A stretch of 64,000 nucleotides of DNA from Brevibacterium sp. XM4083 (GCF_006489205.2 NZ_VFYR02000002.1:62001-126000), one strand, 5' to 3'; positions 1 through 8,708 are shown, counted from the stretch's first letter. Made by a program: numbers and translations. The notes: a model not told the origin generated them from the letters alone.

Positions 1-89
1 CTGTCATTGAGGTTTCTCCCAGTCTCCCTAGGGTCGTGTCTCGGCACGTGCAATCCCGACCCCAGCAGGACGACGAGAAGGAGACACAC

Positions 90-2009
90 ATGTCCACACG
101 ACGACTGCGCACCGGCGTGCTGAGCACGGCCGCGGTGCTGGCTCTGCTCACCCCGGCCACCGGGGTGTCCGCGGCCCGGGCGGCCGACGGTCCGCCCGAT
201 CTCTACGAAGGCCACGTCCAAGTCGACCGGGGGACCCCCGCCGACCCCGAGGTGCTCACCGGTCAGGTCTTCGACGACACCAATGAGAACTCGCGTCTCG
301 ACGGCGACGAGGAGGGCATCCCCGGGGTGTCCGTGACCAACGGCCTCGACGTCGTCGAGACCGACGGCAGCGGCACGTACCGGCTCCCGGTGCGGGAGAA
401 CATGACCGTATCGGTGACGCAGCCGAGCGGCTGGCAGGTCCCGGTCGACGCCGACAACGTCGCCCAGTTCAGCTACAACCACCTGCCCGAGGGCTCACCC
501 GACCTCGAATACGGTGGGATCGCTCCGACCGGAGGGACCCCGCGGGCGGTGAACTTCCCGATGATCGCCTCGGCGGCGACCGCCTCGGCGGATCAGGAGT
601 GCGCGATCGCCTCCGACACGCAGACCTACGACATGACCGAGGTCGGCTACGCACGGGACGGGGCGGTCAAGGACCTGGCCGACCGCACGGACTACGGGGC
701 GTGCGGGGTGCTCCTCCTCGGCGACAACGTCGGCGACGACCTCAGCCTCAACGACGACCTGCGCGATCTCTACGCCGCGATGAACGGTCCGGTCCGGGTC
801 GCGCCGGGCAACCACGACCAGGACTACGACGCGACCGACGACGCCCACGCCCTTGACACGTTCCGCAATGACTTCGGACCCGCCTACTTCTCCTACGACG
901 TCGGTGACACGCACTTCGTCGTCCTCGACAGCATCGAGTACTCGGGAGATCCCGAGACGAAGTCGTACACGGAGTCGATCAGCCAGGAGCAGCTGACGTG
1001 GCTGGAGAACGACCTGAAGAGCGTGCCGCGCAGCGCGCAGGTCGTCGTCGCCGCGCACGCCCCGGTCGTCACCCACCGTGAGGTCGTCGTCGACAACGCC
1101 GCCGACCTCTATTCGGTGCTCTCCGACTATCCGAATGCCGTCACCGTCGGCGGGCACACGCATACCCTGGAGAACCTCGTGGCCGGGGAGAGCCGTGAGG
1201 AATGGAAGGAGGCGGGCATCGACGAGCTGCCGAGGACGCAGCTCGTCGCCGGAGCGGTCTCCGGGGACTGGTACTCGGGCGGACTCAACGCCGAGGGTCT
1301 GCCGTACGCGTTCACCTCCGACGCCGCCGAACCCGGGGTGCTCACTCTCTCCTTCGACGGTGCGCAGCGCTCGGAGCGCTACACCGTGCGCGGGGAATCA
1401 CCTGATCATCAGCTCCTCCTCGGCGTCAACTCCCCGAGCTGGCGGGCCTGGGCACAGGAGGCACAGGAGGCACAGGACGCCGAGACGACCGATGAGGCCC
1501 CGGCGCCGTTCTCCGAGAAGGTCGTCACCCGCAGCGACCTGCGCGCCGGTGAGACCTGGCTGACGTCGAGCTTCCTCGCCGGGAGCTCGGATGCCCGGGT
1601 CGAGGTGAGCATCGACGGCGCGGCCCCGGTCGTCGCCGAGCACACGCAGCCGGGGCGCGGGGAGGCGCTGCGGAAGGGGTGGGAGTACACCGACCCGTAC
1701 ACGGCCACGCGCAACCTCACGACCTCCGGCAACGTCGGCCAGACGAGTTCCCACCTGTGGCGCGCACCGCTGCCCGGGGACCTCGACCTCGGCACGCACA
1801 GTGCTCAGGTCACCGGCACCGACCGCTACGGCCGTTCGTTCACCGAGACCGTGCGCTTCACCGTCGTCGAGGACGAGGCTGCGGCGGCGAAGGTCTCACG
1901 CGAGCAGCTCGGCACCGGCGGCCTCCCGCTGCAGACCGAGCGGGCCGATGACGGAGCCGACCGTCCGGGACTCGATTCCGAGGAGGCGCGCGAGGCCGGC
2001 GGACGCTGA
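90..2009 (+). CDS. Secreted calcineurin-like metallophosphoesterase
   Basis: Predicted exported phosphoesterase of 639 residues. The start is ATG 90, preceded by GAGAAGGAG, rather than an upstream GTG at 36. An arginine-rich n-region and hydrophobic stretch (residues 1-32) form a signal peptide. Residues about 55-110 look like the beta-sandwich N-terminal domain of metallophosphatases (DDTNENSRLDGDEEG). The catalytic domain carries SDTQ (D176), LLLGDN (D212), GNHDQ (N241/H242), AAHAPV and GGHTHT. The first motif is DxQ rather than DxH. A C-terminal beta domain follows. There is no LPXTG or membrane anchor, so the protein is probably released. Substrate cannot be predicted. It is convergent with the peptidase genes downstream. 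Confidence 0.85.
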   Translation: MSTRRLRTGVLSTAAVLALLTPATGVSAARAADGPPDLYEGHVQVDRGTPADPEVLTGQVFDDTNENSRLDGDEEGIPGVSVTNGLDVVETDGSGTYRLPVRENMTVSVTQPSGWQVPVDADNVAQFSYNHLPEGSPDLEYGGIAPTGGTPRAVNFPMIASAATASADQECAIASDTQTYDMTEVGYARDGAVKDLADRTDYGACGVLLLGDNVGDDLSLNDDLRDLYAAMNGPVRVAPGNHDQDYDATDDAHALDTFRNDFGPAYFSYDVGDTHFVVLDSIEYSGDPETKSYTESISQEQLTWLENDLKSVPRSAQVVVAAHAPVVTHREVVVDNAADLYSVLSDYPNAVTVGGHTHTLENLVAGESREEWKEAGIDELPRTQLVAGAVSGDWYSGGLNAEGLPYAFTSDAAEPGVLTLSFDGAQRSERYTVRGESPDHQLLLGVNSPSWRAWAQEAQEAQDAETTDEAPAPFSEKVVTRSDLRAGETWLTSSFLAGSSDARVEVSIDGAAPVVAEHTQPGRGEALRKGWEYTDPYTATRNLTTSGNVGQTSSHLWRAPLPGDLDLGTHSAQVTGTDRYGRSFTETVRFTVVEDEAAAAKVSREQLGTGGLPLQTERADDGADRPGLDSEEAREAGGR

Positions 2010-2099
2010 GCCAGCACGCCGGTGAGGCCGGTCGGTTACGGTGAGGTGGGGCTGTCTCGGTGAGCTCGGCCCGCGTCTGCGCGGTCGGCCGGCAGCGGG

Positions 2100-2149
2100 G
2101 AGGTGGATCCGACTCGATTCTGCGTGCGTTGTCGAGCGGGATCCACCTC
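2100..2149. terminator. Inverted repeat, probable bidirectional terminator
   Basis: The 11-bp arms GAGGTGGATCC and GGATCCACCTC enclose a second CTCG/CGAG pair. The hairpin lies between the convergent metallophosphatase and P1 peptidase genes. No T-run is present, as is common in this window. The function is inferred from position. Confidence 0.5.
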
Positions 2150-2208
2150 GCCGCCGGTGCGAGCGCCCTGGAGAGGGCGACAGGCCGGGCAGTGTCTGCG
2201 GGTCGTCT

Positions 2209-2256
2209 GCCCGGCTGCCTGCTCGCCCGGCTGCCTGCTCGTCCGGCTGCCTTCTC
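2209..2256. repeat. 16-bp tandem repeat, three units
   Basis: Two identical units GCCCGGCTGCCTGCTC are followed by a third with two substitutions. Next to them are two shorter CTCAGGACAGG copies (about 2284-2310). The repeats lie in the 305-bp gap between convergent genes, which otherwise holds only the inverted repeat at 2100-2149. Confidence 0.8.
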
Positions 2257-2314
2257 AGGGCGGGCCTCATTGCGGCAGCCCTGCTCAGGACAGGGTTCCT
2301 CAGGACAGGCCTGC

Positions 2315-3508
2315 TCAGGGAATGGCTGTGAAGGCGGCCGTGAACGCGGGCGCGATGTCGGTCAGGGTCGGCGGCTGGTCCCAGGACGGGTCGACGGGGA
2401 CGGCGCTGACGGCGGCATCGATCATGGCGAGCGTGATCGCATCGGCCGCGGCCGCGTGGATCGAGACGAGGTCGGGTTTCGCCTCGGCGGCCAGCGGCAC
2501 CGTCCCCGTGCTGATGGAGAAGACCGTATCTCCGTCGAAATGCGTGTGGGAGGGAAGGATCGCCCGCGCGATGCCGGCATGCCCGCTCGCTGCCATCCGT
2601 GTCGTCTGCGCTGGGTCGAGGACGGCATCGGTGGCGACGATGGCCAAGGTGGTATTCGTCGCCGAGGTGCTCGCCCCGGACTCCGCGGCGTCCGCATCCT
2701 CGGGATCCGTCGCGCTCTCCGGCACCGGCAGCCCGGGGATGGGAGGGAGATCCCACCCGAACGCGCGGAGGAGGGGAGAGGCCCAGAGGGTGCCGTCCGG
2801 GGTGCCGATGGTCCCGAGTGCGTTGAGCGCGACGAGGGCTGCGACAGTGTGTCCGCTGGGCAGGCGCAGCGCGAACGACCCGAGTCCGCCGCGCATCGTC
2901 TGAAACCCGATCCGCGCCCCGATGGCCCCGCCGACGCTGCCTCTCACACAGGGTGCGCAGTCCGCGCTGTCTGTCGGGGCCTTGCTGGCTGCCGGGTCCG
3001 CGGTGTCCGTCGTATCCCCGCCGCCTGTCGGGTCCGCGCTGTCCGTCGGATCCGCGCCGACCGCGCCGGCTGCCGCGAGAGCCGCGCGGACCGCCGCCGT
3101 CCCTTCGGAGGGCGTCGGCGGGGCGACGGGACCGCTGCCGCGGCCGAGATCGTAGAGCGCGGCGGCGGGGACGAGCGGGATGACCGTGTCCGGCAGGCGG
3201 GGTGCGGGAAAGCCGCGACCCGCCTCGGCGAGGGCCTCCGACACCCCGGCGACGGTGCGCAGACCGATCGCCGATCCGCCGGTGAGGACGATCGCGTCGG
3301 CCCCGTAGGCATGGGTGCCCGGTGCGATGACGTCGGTCTCGTGCGTCGCCGGACCACCGCCGCGCACGTCGACGCCGACCGTCGATCCCGGCGGCGGCAC
3401 GAGGGCGGTGACCCCGGTGAGGCGCTGCCGAGTGAAGTCACCGGCGTGCCCGAGTCCGATCCCGGGGATCTCGAGAAGGCCTCGCCCGCGGATCGGGGTC
3501 GGGATCAT
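2315..3508 (-). CDS. P1 family peptidase (DmpA/NylC-like, family S58)
   Basis: 397 residues, matching N-terminal-nucleophile hydrolases of the DmpA/NylC superfamily, which cleave themselves and then act as aminopeptidases or amide hydrolases. Family features seen: GGGPATHETDV (51-60), VLTGGSAIGL (74-83), RGSVGGAIGA (189-198), GGLGSFALRLPSG, VALNALG, and TNTTLAIVATDA with Asn285-Thr286 in the place of the NylC autocleavage site. HTHFDGDTVFS follows. The ATG overlaps the pepP stop in an ATGA arrangement, so the two genes are translationally coupled. Odd feature: residues 152-187 are a low-complexity Asp/Thr/Ala insertion (DPTDSADPTGGGDTTDTADP). The substrate is unknown; peptide hydrolysis fits the neighbour. 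Confidence 0.8.
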   Translation of the reverse strand: MIPTPIRGRGLLEIPGIGLGHAGDFTRQRLTGVTALVPPPGSTVGVDVRGGGPATHETDVIAPGTHAYGADAIVLTGGSAIGLRTVAGVSEALAEAGRGFPAPRLPDTVIPLVPAAALYDLGRGSGPVAPPTPSEGTAAVRAALAAAGAVGADPTDSADPTGGGDTTDTADPAASKAPTDSADCAPCVRGSVGGAIGARIGFQTMRGGLGSFALRLPSGHTVAALVALNALGTIGTPDGTLWASPLLRAFGWDLPPIPGLPVPESATDPEDADAAESGASTSATNTTLAIVATDAVLDPAQTTRMAASGHAGIARAILPSHTHFDGDTVFSISTGTVPLAAEAKPDLVSIHAAAADAITLAMIDAAVSAVPVDPSWDQPPTLTDIAPAFTAAFTAIP

Positions 3509-5007
3509 CGACCCTGGACCCAGGCTTCGATCTCCTCGCGGGTGCGGGGGAACCCGGCGGAGAGGTTCTCCACTCCGTCGGCGGTGACGAGGACATCGTC
3601 CTCGATGCGCACGCCGATCCCGCGGAACTCCTCGGGCACGAGGAGATCGTCGGCCTTGAAGTAGAGGCCGGGTTCGATCGTGAAGACCATGCCGGGTTCG
3701 AGCACGCCGTCGAGGTACATCTCCGCCCGCGCCTGCGCACAGTCGTGGACGTCGAGGCCGAGGTGGTGGCTCGTGCCGTGGACCATCCACCGGCGGTGCT
3801 GCTGGCCCTCGGGGGAGAGCGCTTCCGCCGCGGATACCGGGAGGAGACCGAACTCCTCGAGCTTCGCGGCGATGACCTCCATCGCCGCCTCGTGGAGTTC
3901 GCGGAAGCGCACGGTGCGCTGCGTGTGCTCGGCGGCCACGGCGAACGCGGCATCGGAGGCGTCGAGGACGGCGTCGTAGATCTTGGCCTGCACGTCGGTG
4001 AACGTGCCCGACACCGGCAGGGTGCGGGTGATGTCAGCGGTGTAGAGGGAGTCGGCTTCGGCTCCGGCGTCGACGAGGACGAGATCGCCGTCGACGACGG
4101 GTCCGTCGTTGCGGATCCAGTGGAGGGTGCACGCATGGTTGCCCGAAGCCGCGATCGTGTCGTAGCCGATGCCGTTGCCGTCGGAGCGGGCGGCGGTCTC
4201 GAAGGCGGTTTCGATGACGCGCTCACCGCGGCGGTGGGCGACGGCCTGGGGCAGGGAGGCCACGACGTTGTCGAAGCCGGCGCGGGTGATCGCCACGGCC
4301 TCGCGCATCGCCGCGATCTCGTGGTCGTCCTTGATCAGGCGCAGCTCGGACAGCGCCTGGGCGAGTTCGGCATCCCCGGCCTCCGAGGTCTCGAGGTCGG
4401 CTTGGACCTGCGTGCGGGCGAGGTCTATGACGGAGTCGATGCGGGTGTCGGCTGCGCGCACGAGGCGCACGGAGATCGCTCCGAGGTCCTTCGTGATCGC
4501 ATCGTCGACGGTCGCCGAGCTCTCCGTCGCGATGCCGGTCATCGTCGCCATCGCCTCGAGGTCGGCGCGCGGGCCCACCCAGTACTCGCCGTAGCGGGCA
4601 TCGGAGAAGAACTCCTCGGTGTCGGCGCCGGCGCGGGGGCGGAAGTAGAGGGTGACGGCGTGCTCGTCGCCCTCGGGTTCGAAGACGAGGACGGCGTCGG
4701 GTTCGGAATCGGCTTCGAGGCCGGTGAGGTGGATGAATGCCGAATGGGCGCGGAAGCGGTAATCGGTGTCGTTCGACCGGACCTTGAGTCCGCCGGCGGG
4801 CACGACGAGGCGCTCTCCGGGGAAGGTCGCGGAGATCTTCGCCCGGCGCTCGGGGGTGAACCCGGCGGCGGCGAGCGCCTCGGCGTTGAGCGGGGTGCGA
4901 TCCCAGCCCTGCGAGACGAAGTCCCGGAACGCGCGGGAGCTGGGACGGTGCGAGCGGTTGTTGACGCGGTCGTTGATCGGCTGGTCGGTCTCCGTGCTGT
5001 CTGTCAT
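3505..5007 (-). CDS. pepP: Xaa-Pro aminopeptidase (aminopeptidase P, M24B)
   Basis: 500 residues. It removes the N-terminal residue from peptides with proline at position 2, using two metal ions. An N-terminal creatinase-like AMP_N domain (GERLVVPAG, FRAHSAFIHLTG, FYFRP-type strand) precedes a pita-bread catalytic domain. The ligands are visible as VLVDAGAE and TADITRT (two Asp), HGTSHHLGLDVHD (His), FTIEPGLYF (Glu) and GVRIEDDVLVT (Glu). Length is typical of the family. It is the first gene of a two-gene leftward unit with the P1 peptidase. A TAGAAT hexamer ends 6 nt before ATG 5007, suggesting a leaderless transcript. Confidence 0.93.
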   Translation of the reverse strand: MTDSTETDQPINDRVNNRSHRPSSRAFRDFVSQGWDRTPLNAEALAAAGFTPERRAKISATFPGERLVVPAGGLKVRSNDTDYRFRAHSAFIHLTGLEADSEPDAVLVFEPEGDEHAVTLYFRPRAGADTEEFFSDARYGEYWVGPRADLEAMATMTGIATESSATVDDAITKDLGAISVRLVRAADTRIDSVIDLARTQVQADLETSEAGDAELAQALSELRLIKDDHEIAAMREAVAITRAGFDNVVASLPQAVAHRRGERVIETAFETAARSDGNGIGYDTIAASGNHACTLHWIRNDGPVVDGDLVLVDAGAEADSLYTADITRTLPVSGTFTDVQAKIYDAVLDASDAAFAVAAEHTQRTVRFRELHEAAMEVIAAKLEEFGLLPVSAAEALSPEGQQHRRWMVHGTSHHLGLDVHDCAQARAEMYLDGVLEPGMVFTIEPGLYFKADDLLVPEEFRGIGVRIEDDVLVTADGVENLSAGFPRTREEIEAWVQGR

Positions 5008-5013
5008 GCCTCC

Positions 5014-5019
5014 ATTCTA
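5014..5019 (-). promoter_or_regulatory. -10 element of pepP, probably leaderless
   Basis: TAGAAT is followed by GGAGGC and then ATG 5007. GGAGG sits one base from the ATG, too close for normal Shine-Dalgarno use. The -10 is placed so that transcription would begin at the start codon. Confidence 0.55.
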
Positions 5020-5051
5020 GGCACGCGGTCAGGACGGCTCCGGGGTGTGGA

Positions 5052-5057
5052 TAGACT
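5052..5057 (+). promoter_or_regulatory. -10 element of the PHP gene, probably leaderless
   Basis: TAGACT, then 7 nt, then ATG 5065. Together with the pepP element it makes a divergent promoter pair within 57 bp. Confidence 0.55.
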
Positions 5058-5064
5058 TGAGGGC

Positions 5065-5922
5065 ATGGTCATCGATCTCCATGCACACACGGCGTTCTCG
5101 GACGGGACACAGAGCCCGTCCGAACTCGTTTCCGAAGCCTCGATGGAAGGCATCGACGTCGTCGGCATCACCGATCATGACACGACCGCAGGATGGGCTC
5201 CCGCCGAGGAGGCGGCCCGGGTGTACGGACTCGGCCTCGTCCGCGGGATGGAGATCTCGTGCCGTCACGAGGGGATCAGCGTCCATCTCCTCTCCTACCT
5301 CCACGACCCCTACGACACGGGTCTGGCCGGCGTCGTCGAGGAGACCCGGCGCGCCCGCCTCGACCGGACCCACCTCATCATCGACCGGCTCGCCGAGGAC
5401 TATCCCATCGATATGGACGCCGTGCTCGCCGTCGCCGGTGAGGACGCGACGATCGGGCGCCCCCACATCGCCGATGCGCTCGTGGCCGCCGGCATCGTCG
5501 AGACCCGCTCGGAGGCGTTCGCCTCGATCCTCTCGAGCCACGGGAAGTACCACGTCACCCTGCCGACGATCGACCCGATCACCGCGATCCGCCTCATCGC
5601 CGAGGCGGGGGGAGTGTCGGTCTTCGCCCATCCCCGGGCGGCGATGCGCGGTCTCGTCGTCTCCGATTCCGCGATGGCCGACTTCATCGCCGCGGGACTC
5701 GACGGCCTCGAGGTCGATCACCGGGACAACCCGCCGAACGAACGCGAGATCATGCGCAGGCTCGCCCACGACCACGACCTCATCGTCACCGGGTCGAGCG
5801 ACTATCACGGAACGGGCAAGCCCAACCGTCTCGGCGAGCATTCGACGTCCGAGCACATGCTCGCCGAACTCCTCGACCGTGCCGCCGGCAGGCCCGGGGG
5901 AGTCGAGTTCATCCAGGGGTGA
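5065..5922 (+). CDS. PHP domain phosphoesterase (RNase AM/TrpH-like)
   Basis: 285 residues. PHP-family enzymes of this size are 3',5'-nucleoside bisphosphate phosphatases that also act as 5'-3' exonucleases on short RNA (RNase AM, formerly TrpH/YciV). Metal-binding motifs visible: DLHAHTAFSDG at the N-terminus, GITDHDT, ISCRHEG, HLLSYL, FAHPRA and GSSDYHG near the C-terminus. The frame is open far upstream, but only because it lies antisense to pepP. ATG 5065 puts the HxH motif at the N-terminus, as in the family. It is convergent with the DEAD-box helicase. Confidence 0.85.
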   Translation: MVIDLHAHTAFSDGTQSPSELVSEASMEGIDVVGITDHDTTAGWAPAEEAARVYGLGLVRGMEISCRHEGISVHLLSYLHDPYDTGLAGVVEETRRARLDRTHLIIDRLAEDYPIDMDAVLAVAGEDATIGRPHIADALVAAGIVETRSEAFASILSSHGKYHVTLPTIDPITAIRLIAEAGGVSVFAHPRAAMRGLVVSDSAMADFIAAGLDGLEVDHRDNPPNEREIMRRLAHDHDLIVTGSSDYHGTGKPNRLGEHSTSEHMLAELLDRAAGRPGGVEFIQG

Positions 5923-5939
5923 GCGCGGGGTTCCGCGCC

Positions 5940-6008
5940 CTCGATCACGCGATAGTGCGGATGTGGGGGCGTGCACGGCCCGCTCTCTGCGCTATCGCTT
6001 GATCGAGC
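5940..6008. repeat. 69-bp imperfect palindromic repeat, copy 1
   Basis: The arms CTCGATCACGCGATAGTGCGG and CTGCGCTATCGCTTGATCGAG are complementary at 18 of 21 positions, with a central GGGCGTGCACGGCCCGC. A second copy lies at 30519-30587 (53 of 69 positions identical, 17-bp core identical). It is entirely intergenic, 18 bp after the PHP stop codon. It resembles a REP-type or small non-autonomous element. Confidence 0.75.
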
Positions 6009-6042
6009 GGGTCTCAACAGGTGCGGGCTTCTCCGACAGACG

Positions 6043-6083
6043 ACGAACGCCCCGCCGCAGGTGACTGCAGGCGGGGCGTTCGT
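6043..6083. terminator. Bidirectional terminator between the PHP and helicase genes
   Basis: A perfect 14-bp stem (ACGAACGCCCCGCC with its complement) is extended by GCAG/CTGC around a short loop. It begins about 10 bp past the helicase stop on the minus strand and also serves the convergent PHP gene. Confidence 0.75.
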
Positions 6084-6093
6084 GGTGCCGTCC

Positions 6094-7578
6094 TCACTCG
6101 GTGCCGGTGTCCGAGGCCTCGGCACGGCTCGTGCGACCGACGGGTTTGCCGCCGCGGGTGCGACGACGCTGCCGGGTGCGGCGGGGCTTCTTCGCATCCG
6201 CGTCGGTCGCGGAGTCGCCTCCGCGGGAGTCCGAGGAGTCGCCTCGGCGAGAATCGGACGAACCGCCTCGGCGGGAATCGCTCTTCTCTCCGCTGCGTCG
6301 ACGACGGGCCGGGCGCTTCTCCTCACCGACGTTGTCGGAGGACTCACCGTGCTTATGGGGCAGACGTCCCTTCGTCCCCTTCGGGATGCCGAGGTCGGTG
6401 AAGAAGTGCGGGGAGGTCGAGTACGTCTCCGCGGGCTCGTCGTGCTCGAGGCCGAGGGCCTTGTTGATGAGTCGCCAGCGGGGCATGTCGTCCCAGTCGA
6501 CGAGTGTCACGGCGGTGCCGGAGTTGCCCGCGCGACCGGTGCGGCCGATGCGGTGGACGTAGGTCTTCTCGTCCTCAGGCGACTGGAAGTTGACGACGTG
6601 GGTGACATCGTCGATGTCGATGCCGCGGGCGGCGACGTCGGTGGCGACGAGGACGTCGACGGTGCCGTCGCGGAAGGACTTCAGCGCCTTCTCCCGCTGC
6701 GCCTGCCCGAGGTCGCCGTGCAGCGCCCGGACGGCGAAGCCGCGGTCGGAGAGTTCGGCGGCGAGCTTGTCGGCGGTCCGCTTCGTACGGGTGAAGATGA
6801 TCGTCCGCCCACGGCCCTCGGCCTGGAGGAGGCGGGCGACCATCTCGCTCTTGTCCATCGAGTGCGCGCGGTAGACGAACTGCGTCGTGTTCTTGCCCGT
6901 CAGCGACAGGTCCTCGTTGTCATGGGCGCGGATGTGGGTGGGGCGATTCATGTAGCGGCGGGCCAGGGTGATGACGGCGCCGGGCATCGTCGCGGAGAAG
7001 AGCATCGTCTGCCGGTTCGCGGGAACGGCGTTGATGATCCGCTCGACGTCGGGGAGGAAGCCGAGATCGAGCATCTCGTCGGCCTCGTCGAGGACGACGG
7101 TGCGGACCTTGTTCAGCTTGAGCACCTTGCGGCCGTAGAGGTCGAGGAGGCGTCCGGGAGTGCCGACGACGACATCGACGCCGGCCTTGAGAGCGTTGAT
7201 CTGCGGATCGAAGTCCTTGCCGCCGTAGATCGTGATGATGTCGATGTCACGCTGACTCGACGCGGTGACGAGGTCCTGGGCGACCTGCTTGGCGAGCTCG
7301 CGGGTGGGGACGACGACGAGCGCCTGCGGCAGGCGCTGACCGGCGTCGGCGCCTCCGTCCTCGTCCTTGCCGACCACGCGCTGGAGGAGGGGAATGCCGA
7401 AGCCGAGCGTCTTGCCCGTTCCGGTCTTCGCCTGCCCGATGATGTCGGCGCCCGAGAGCGCGACGGGAAGCGTCATCGCCTGGATCGGGAACGGGTGGGT
7501 GATCCCGGCCGCTGCCAGGGAGGCGACGATCGGTCCCGACACCCCCAGATCAGCGAAATCGGCGTCTGTGTCCGCCAT
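6094..7578 (-). CDS. DEAD-box RNA helicase (RhlE-like)
   Basis: 494 residues. ATP-dependent RNA helicase of superfamily 2. RecA-like domain 1 has the Q motif region (FPIQAMTLPVAL), Walker A AKTGTGKT (K56), PTRELAKQ, VLDEADEMLDLGF (a DEAD box) and SAT. Domain 2 has LVATDVAARGID and HRIGRTGRAG. The C-terminal ~70 residues are a basic, Ser/Asp/Arg-rich disordered tail with DSRRGG-type repeats, as in cold-adaptation helicases. A strong AAAAGGAG precedes ATG 7578. Its position beside the ferritin-like gene, DUF3107 and TetR matches the Rv3208-Rv3211 (rhlE) neighbourhood of M. tuberculosis. Confidence 0.93.
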   Translation of the reverse strand: MADTDADFADLGVSGPIVASLAAAGITHPFPIQAMTLPVALSGADIIGQAKTGTGKTLGFGIPLLQRVVGKDEDGGADAGQRLPQALVVVPTRELAKQVAQDLVTASSQRDIDIITIYGGKDFDPQINALKAGVDVVVGTPGRLLDLYGRKVLKLNKVRTVVLDEADEMLDLGFLPDVERIINAVPANRQTMLFSATMPGAVITLARRYMNRPTHIRAHDNEDLSLTGKNTTQFVYRAHSMDKSEMVARLLQAEGRGRTIIFTRTKRTADKLAAELSDRGFAVRALHGDLGQAQREKALKSFRDGTVDVLVATDVAARGIDIDDVTHVVNFQSPEDEKTYVHRIGRTGRAGNSGTAVTLVDWDDMPRWRLINKALGLEHDEPAETYSTSPHFFTDLGIPKGTKGRLPHKHGESSDNVGEEKRPARRRRSGEKSDSRRGGSSDSRRGDSSDSRGGDSATDADAKKPRRTRQRRRTRGGKPVGRTSRAEASDTGTE

Positions 7579-7627
7579 GTCTCAAACTCCTTTTGGCGCC
7601 TTCGCGCCCGTGCTGGATGCGAACCGG

Positions 7628-7633
7628 TACTCT
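7628..7633 (+). promoter_or_regulatory. -10 element of the ferritin-like gene, leaderless
   Basis: TACTCT, then TGAGCT, then ATG 7640. There is no Shine-Dalgarno sequence, so a leaderless transcript is the simplest reading. Confidence 0.5.
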
Positions 7634-7639
7634 TGAGCT

Positions 7640-8272
7640 ATGCCCGATTCTTACCCCTTGGCCAGTACTGATGCTGCAACGCTTGCGCTGGTCGCGTACG
7701 GTGAGCTCACCGCCTTCGAGAGAATGGCGACCAATGCGTCCACGGCTGTGGAGCTCGACGACACGGTGACGCTGTCACGGCTGGCATCGCACTCATTCTC
7801 GCACTTCGAAGAGCTCTCGCAGCGCATCAGTGAGTCGGGCCAGGATGTGATCGAACTCTGCAGGATCTTCGAGCCGACATTCTCCGTGCTGGCGGAGAGG
7901 ACTCGTCCCCGTGACTGGTACGAGAGCCTCATGAAGGGCTTCGTCTTCGACGGGATCATGAACGACTTCTATCGCATGGCGGCCGATAAGCTCGCAGAAC
8001 CCGAGCACAGCCTGGCAATTGCTGTTCTCGATGATACACGGGCCGCCGACTTCGTCCGCAATCGGCTGACCGCCGACGTCGGCGAGGACACGCAGCTGGC
8101 CTCCCGGCTCGCCCTGTGGGGACGCAAGCTCGTCGCCGAGACCCTCGGCCGCGCCCGGCACCTGCTCACCGACCCGGTCCTCGGCATCGACGAGGCCGTC
8201 ATCGTCGAGGCGATCCCCGCGGTCACGGCGAACCACTCCCGCCGGATGTCGGCCCTCGGACTCGTCGCGTAG
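7640..8272 (+). CDS. Ferritin-like fold protein (MiaE-like, PF13794)
   Basis: 210 residues, all-alpha. The pattern of helices carrying YGELTAFERMA, SHSFSHFEEL, WYESLMKGFVFDGIMNDFY and LWGRKLVAETL matches the actinobacterial ferritin-like family annotated as tRNA-(ms2io6A)-hydroxylase-like. Candidate di-iron ligands are Glu in GELTAFE, His and Glu in FSHFEE, and Asp/Glu in later helices. True MiaE activity in actinobacteria is unproven. The gene is divergent from the helicase, as Rv3210c is next to rhlE in M. tuberculosis. The role of the family is not established. Confidence 0.75.
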   Translation: MPDSYPLASTDAATLALVAYGELTAFERMATNASTAVELDDTVTLSRLASHSFSHFEELSQRISESGQDVIELCRIFEPTFSVLAERTRPRDWYESLMKGFVFDGIMNDFYRMAADKLAEPEHSLAIAVLDDTRAADFVRNRLTADVGEDTQLASRLALWGRKLVAETLGRARHLLTDPVLGIDEAVIVEAIPAVTANHSRRMSALGLVA

Positions 8273-8330
8273 GCGCACGGGTCACGGGTGCGGAGGCACT
8301 GAGGTGCTGAGGTGCTGAGTTTCTGAGTCC

Positions 8331-8460
8331 CGGTGTGCGCCGGATCGGCGGCGTTTGTGCGCCGCATTGATGGCGATTTCGGCGCAGATTCCACCCCGAA
8401 TGTTCCGCACAATGCGTCACTGGGCGAGGTGAGGCGGCTGAGGTGGTGTCGTCGGAGGCG
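8331..8460. repeat. 130-bp direct repeat, copy 1
   Basis: It matches 8535-8664 at 127 of 130 positions, with no gaps. It contains the small palindrome GCGGCG-TTTGTG-CGCCGC and GTGCGCCG twice. No convincing coding sequence is present. It lies just 3' of the ferritin-like gene. Confidence 0.9.
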
Positions 8461-8534
8461 CTGAGGAGTTGGGGGGGGCTGAGCCACTGAGTCTCTGAGG
8501 CGCTGAGTCCCTGAGACGTCGAGGCGCTGAATCA
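8461..8534. repeat. CTGAG-rich spacer between the 130-bp copies
   Basis: CTGAG recurs about every 8-10 bp (for example GGCGCTGAGTCCCTGAG), with a run of eight G. The same motif flanks copy 1 at about 8299-8330. It looks like a degenerate minisatellite. Confidence 0.6.
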
Positions 8535-8664
8535 CGGTGTGCGCCGGATCGGCGGCGTTTGTGCGCCGCATTGATGGCGATTTCGGCGCAGATTCCACCC
8601 TGAAGGTTCCGCACAATGCGTCACTGGGCGAGGTGAGGCGGCTGCGGTGGTGTCGTCGGAGGCG
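8535..8664. repeat. 130-bp direct repeat, copy 2
   Basis: Second copy, offset 204 bp from the first. The three differences are single substitutions, so the duplication is recent or kept alike by conversion. The terminator hairpin follows directly. Confidence 0.9.
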
Positions 8665-8674
8665 TGGCAGTCGG

Positions 8675-8708
8675 GAAGAGGCCCGGTCTGTGCAGACCGG
8701 GCCTCTTC
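8675..8708. terminator. Strong hairpin terminator
   Basis: The arms GAAGAGGCCCGGTCTG and CAGACCGGGCCTCTTC form a perfect stem of up to 16 bp with a minimal loop. It sits between the convergent ferritin-like and DUF3107 genes and could stop both. Confidence 0.8.

Noticed and set aside
3745-5064. 440-codon upstream extension of the PHP protein
   Set aside because: It runs antisense through pepP. The HxH motif belongs at the N-terminus and a promoter lies at 5052.
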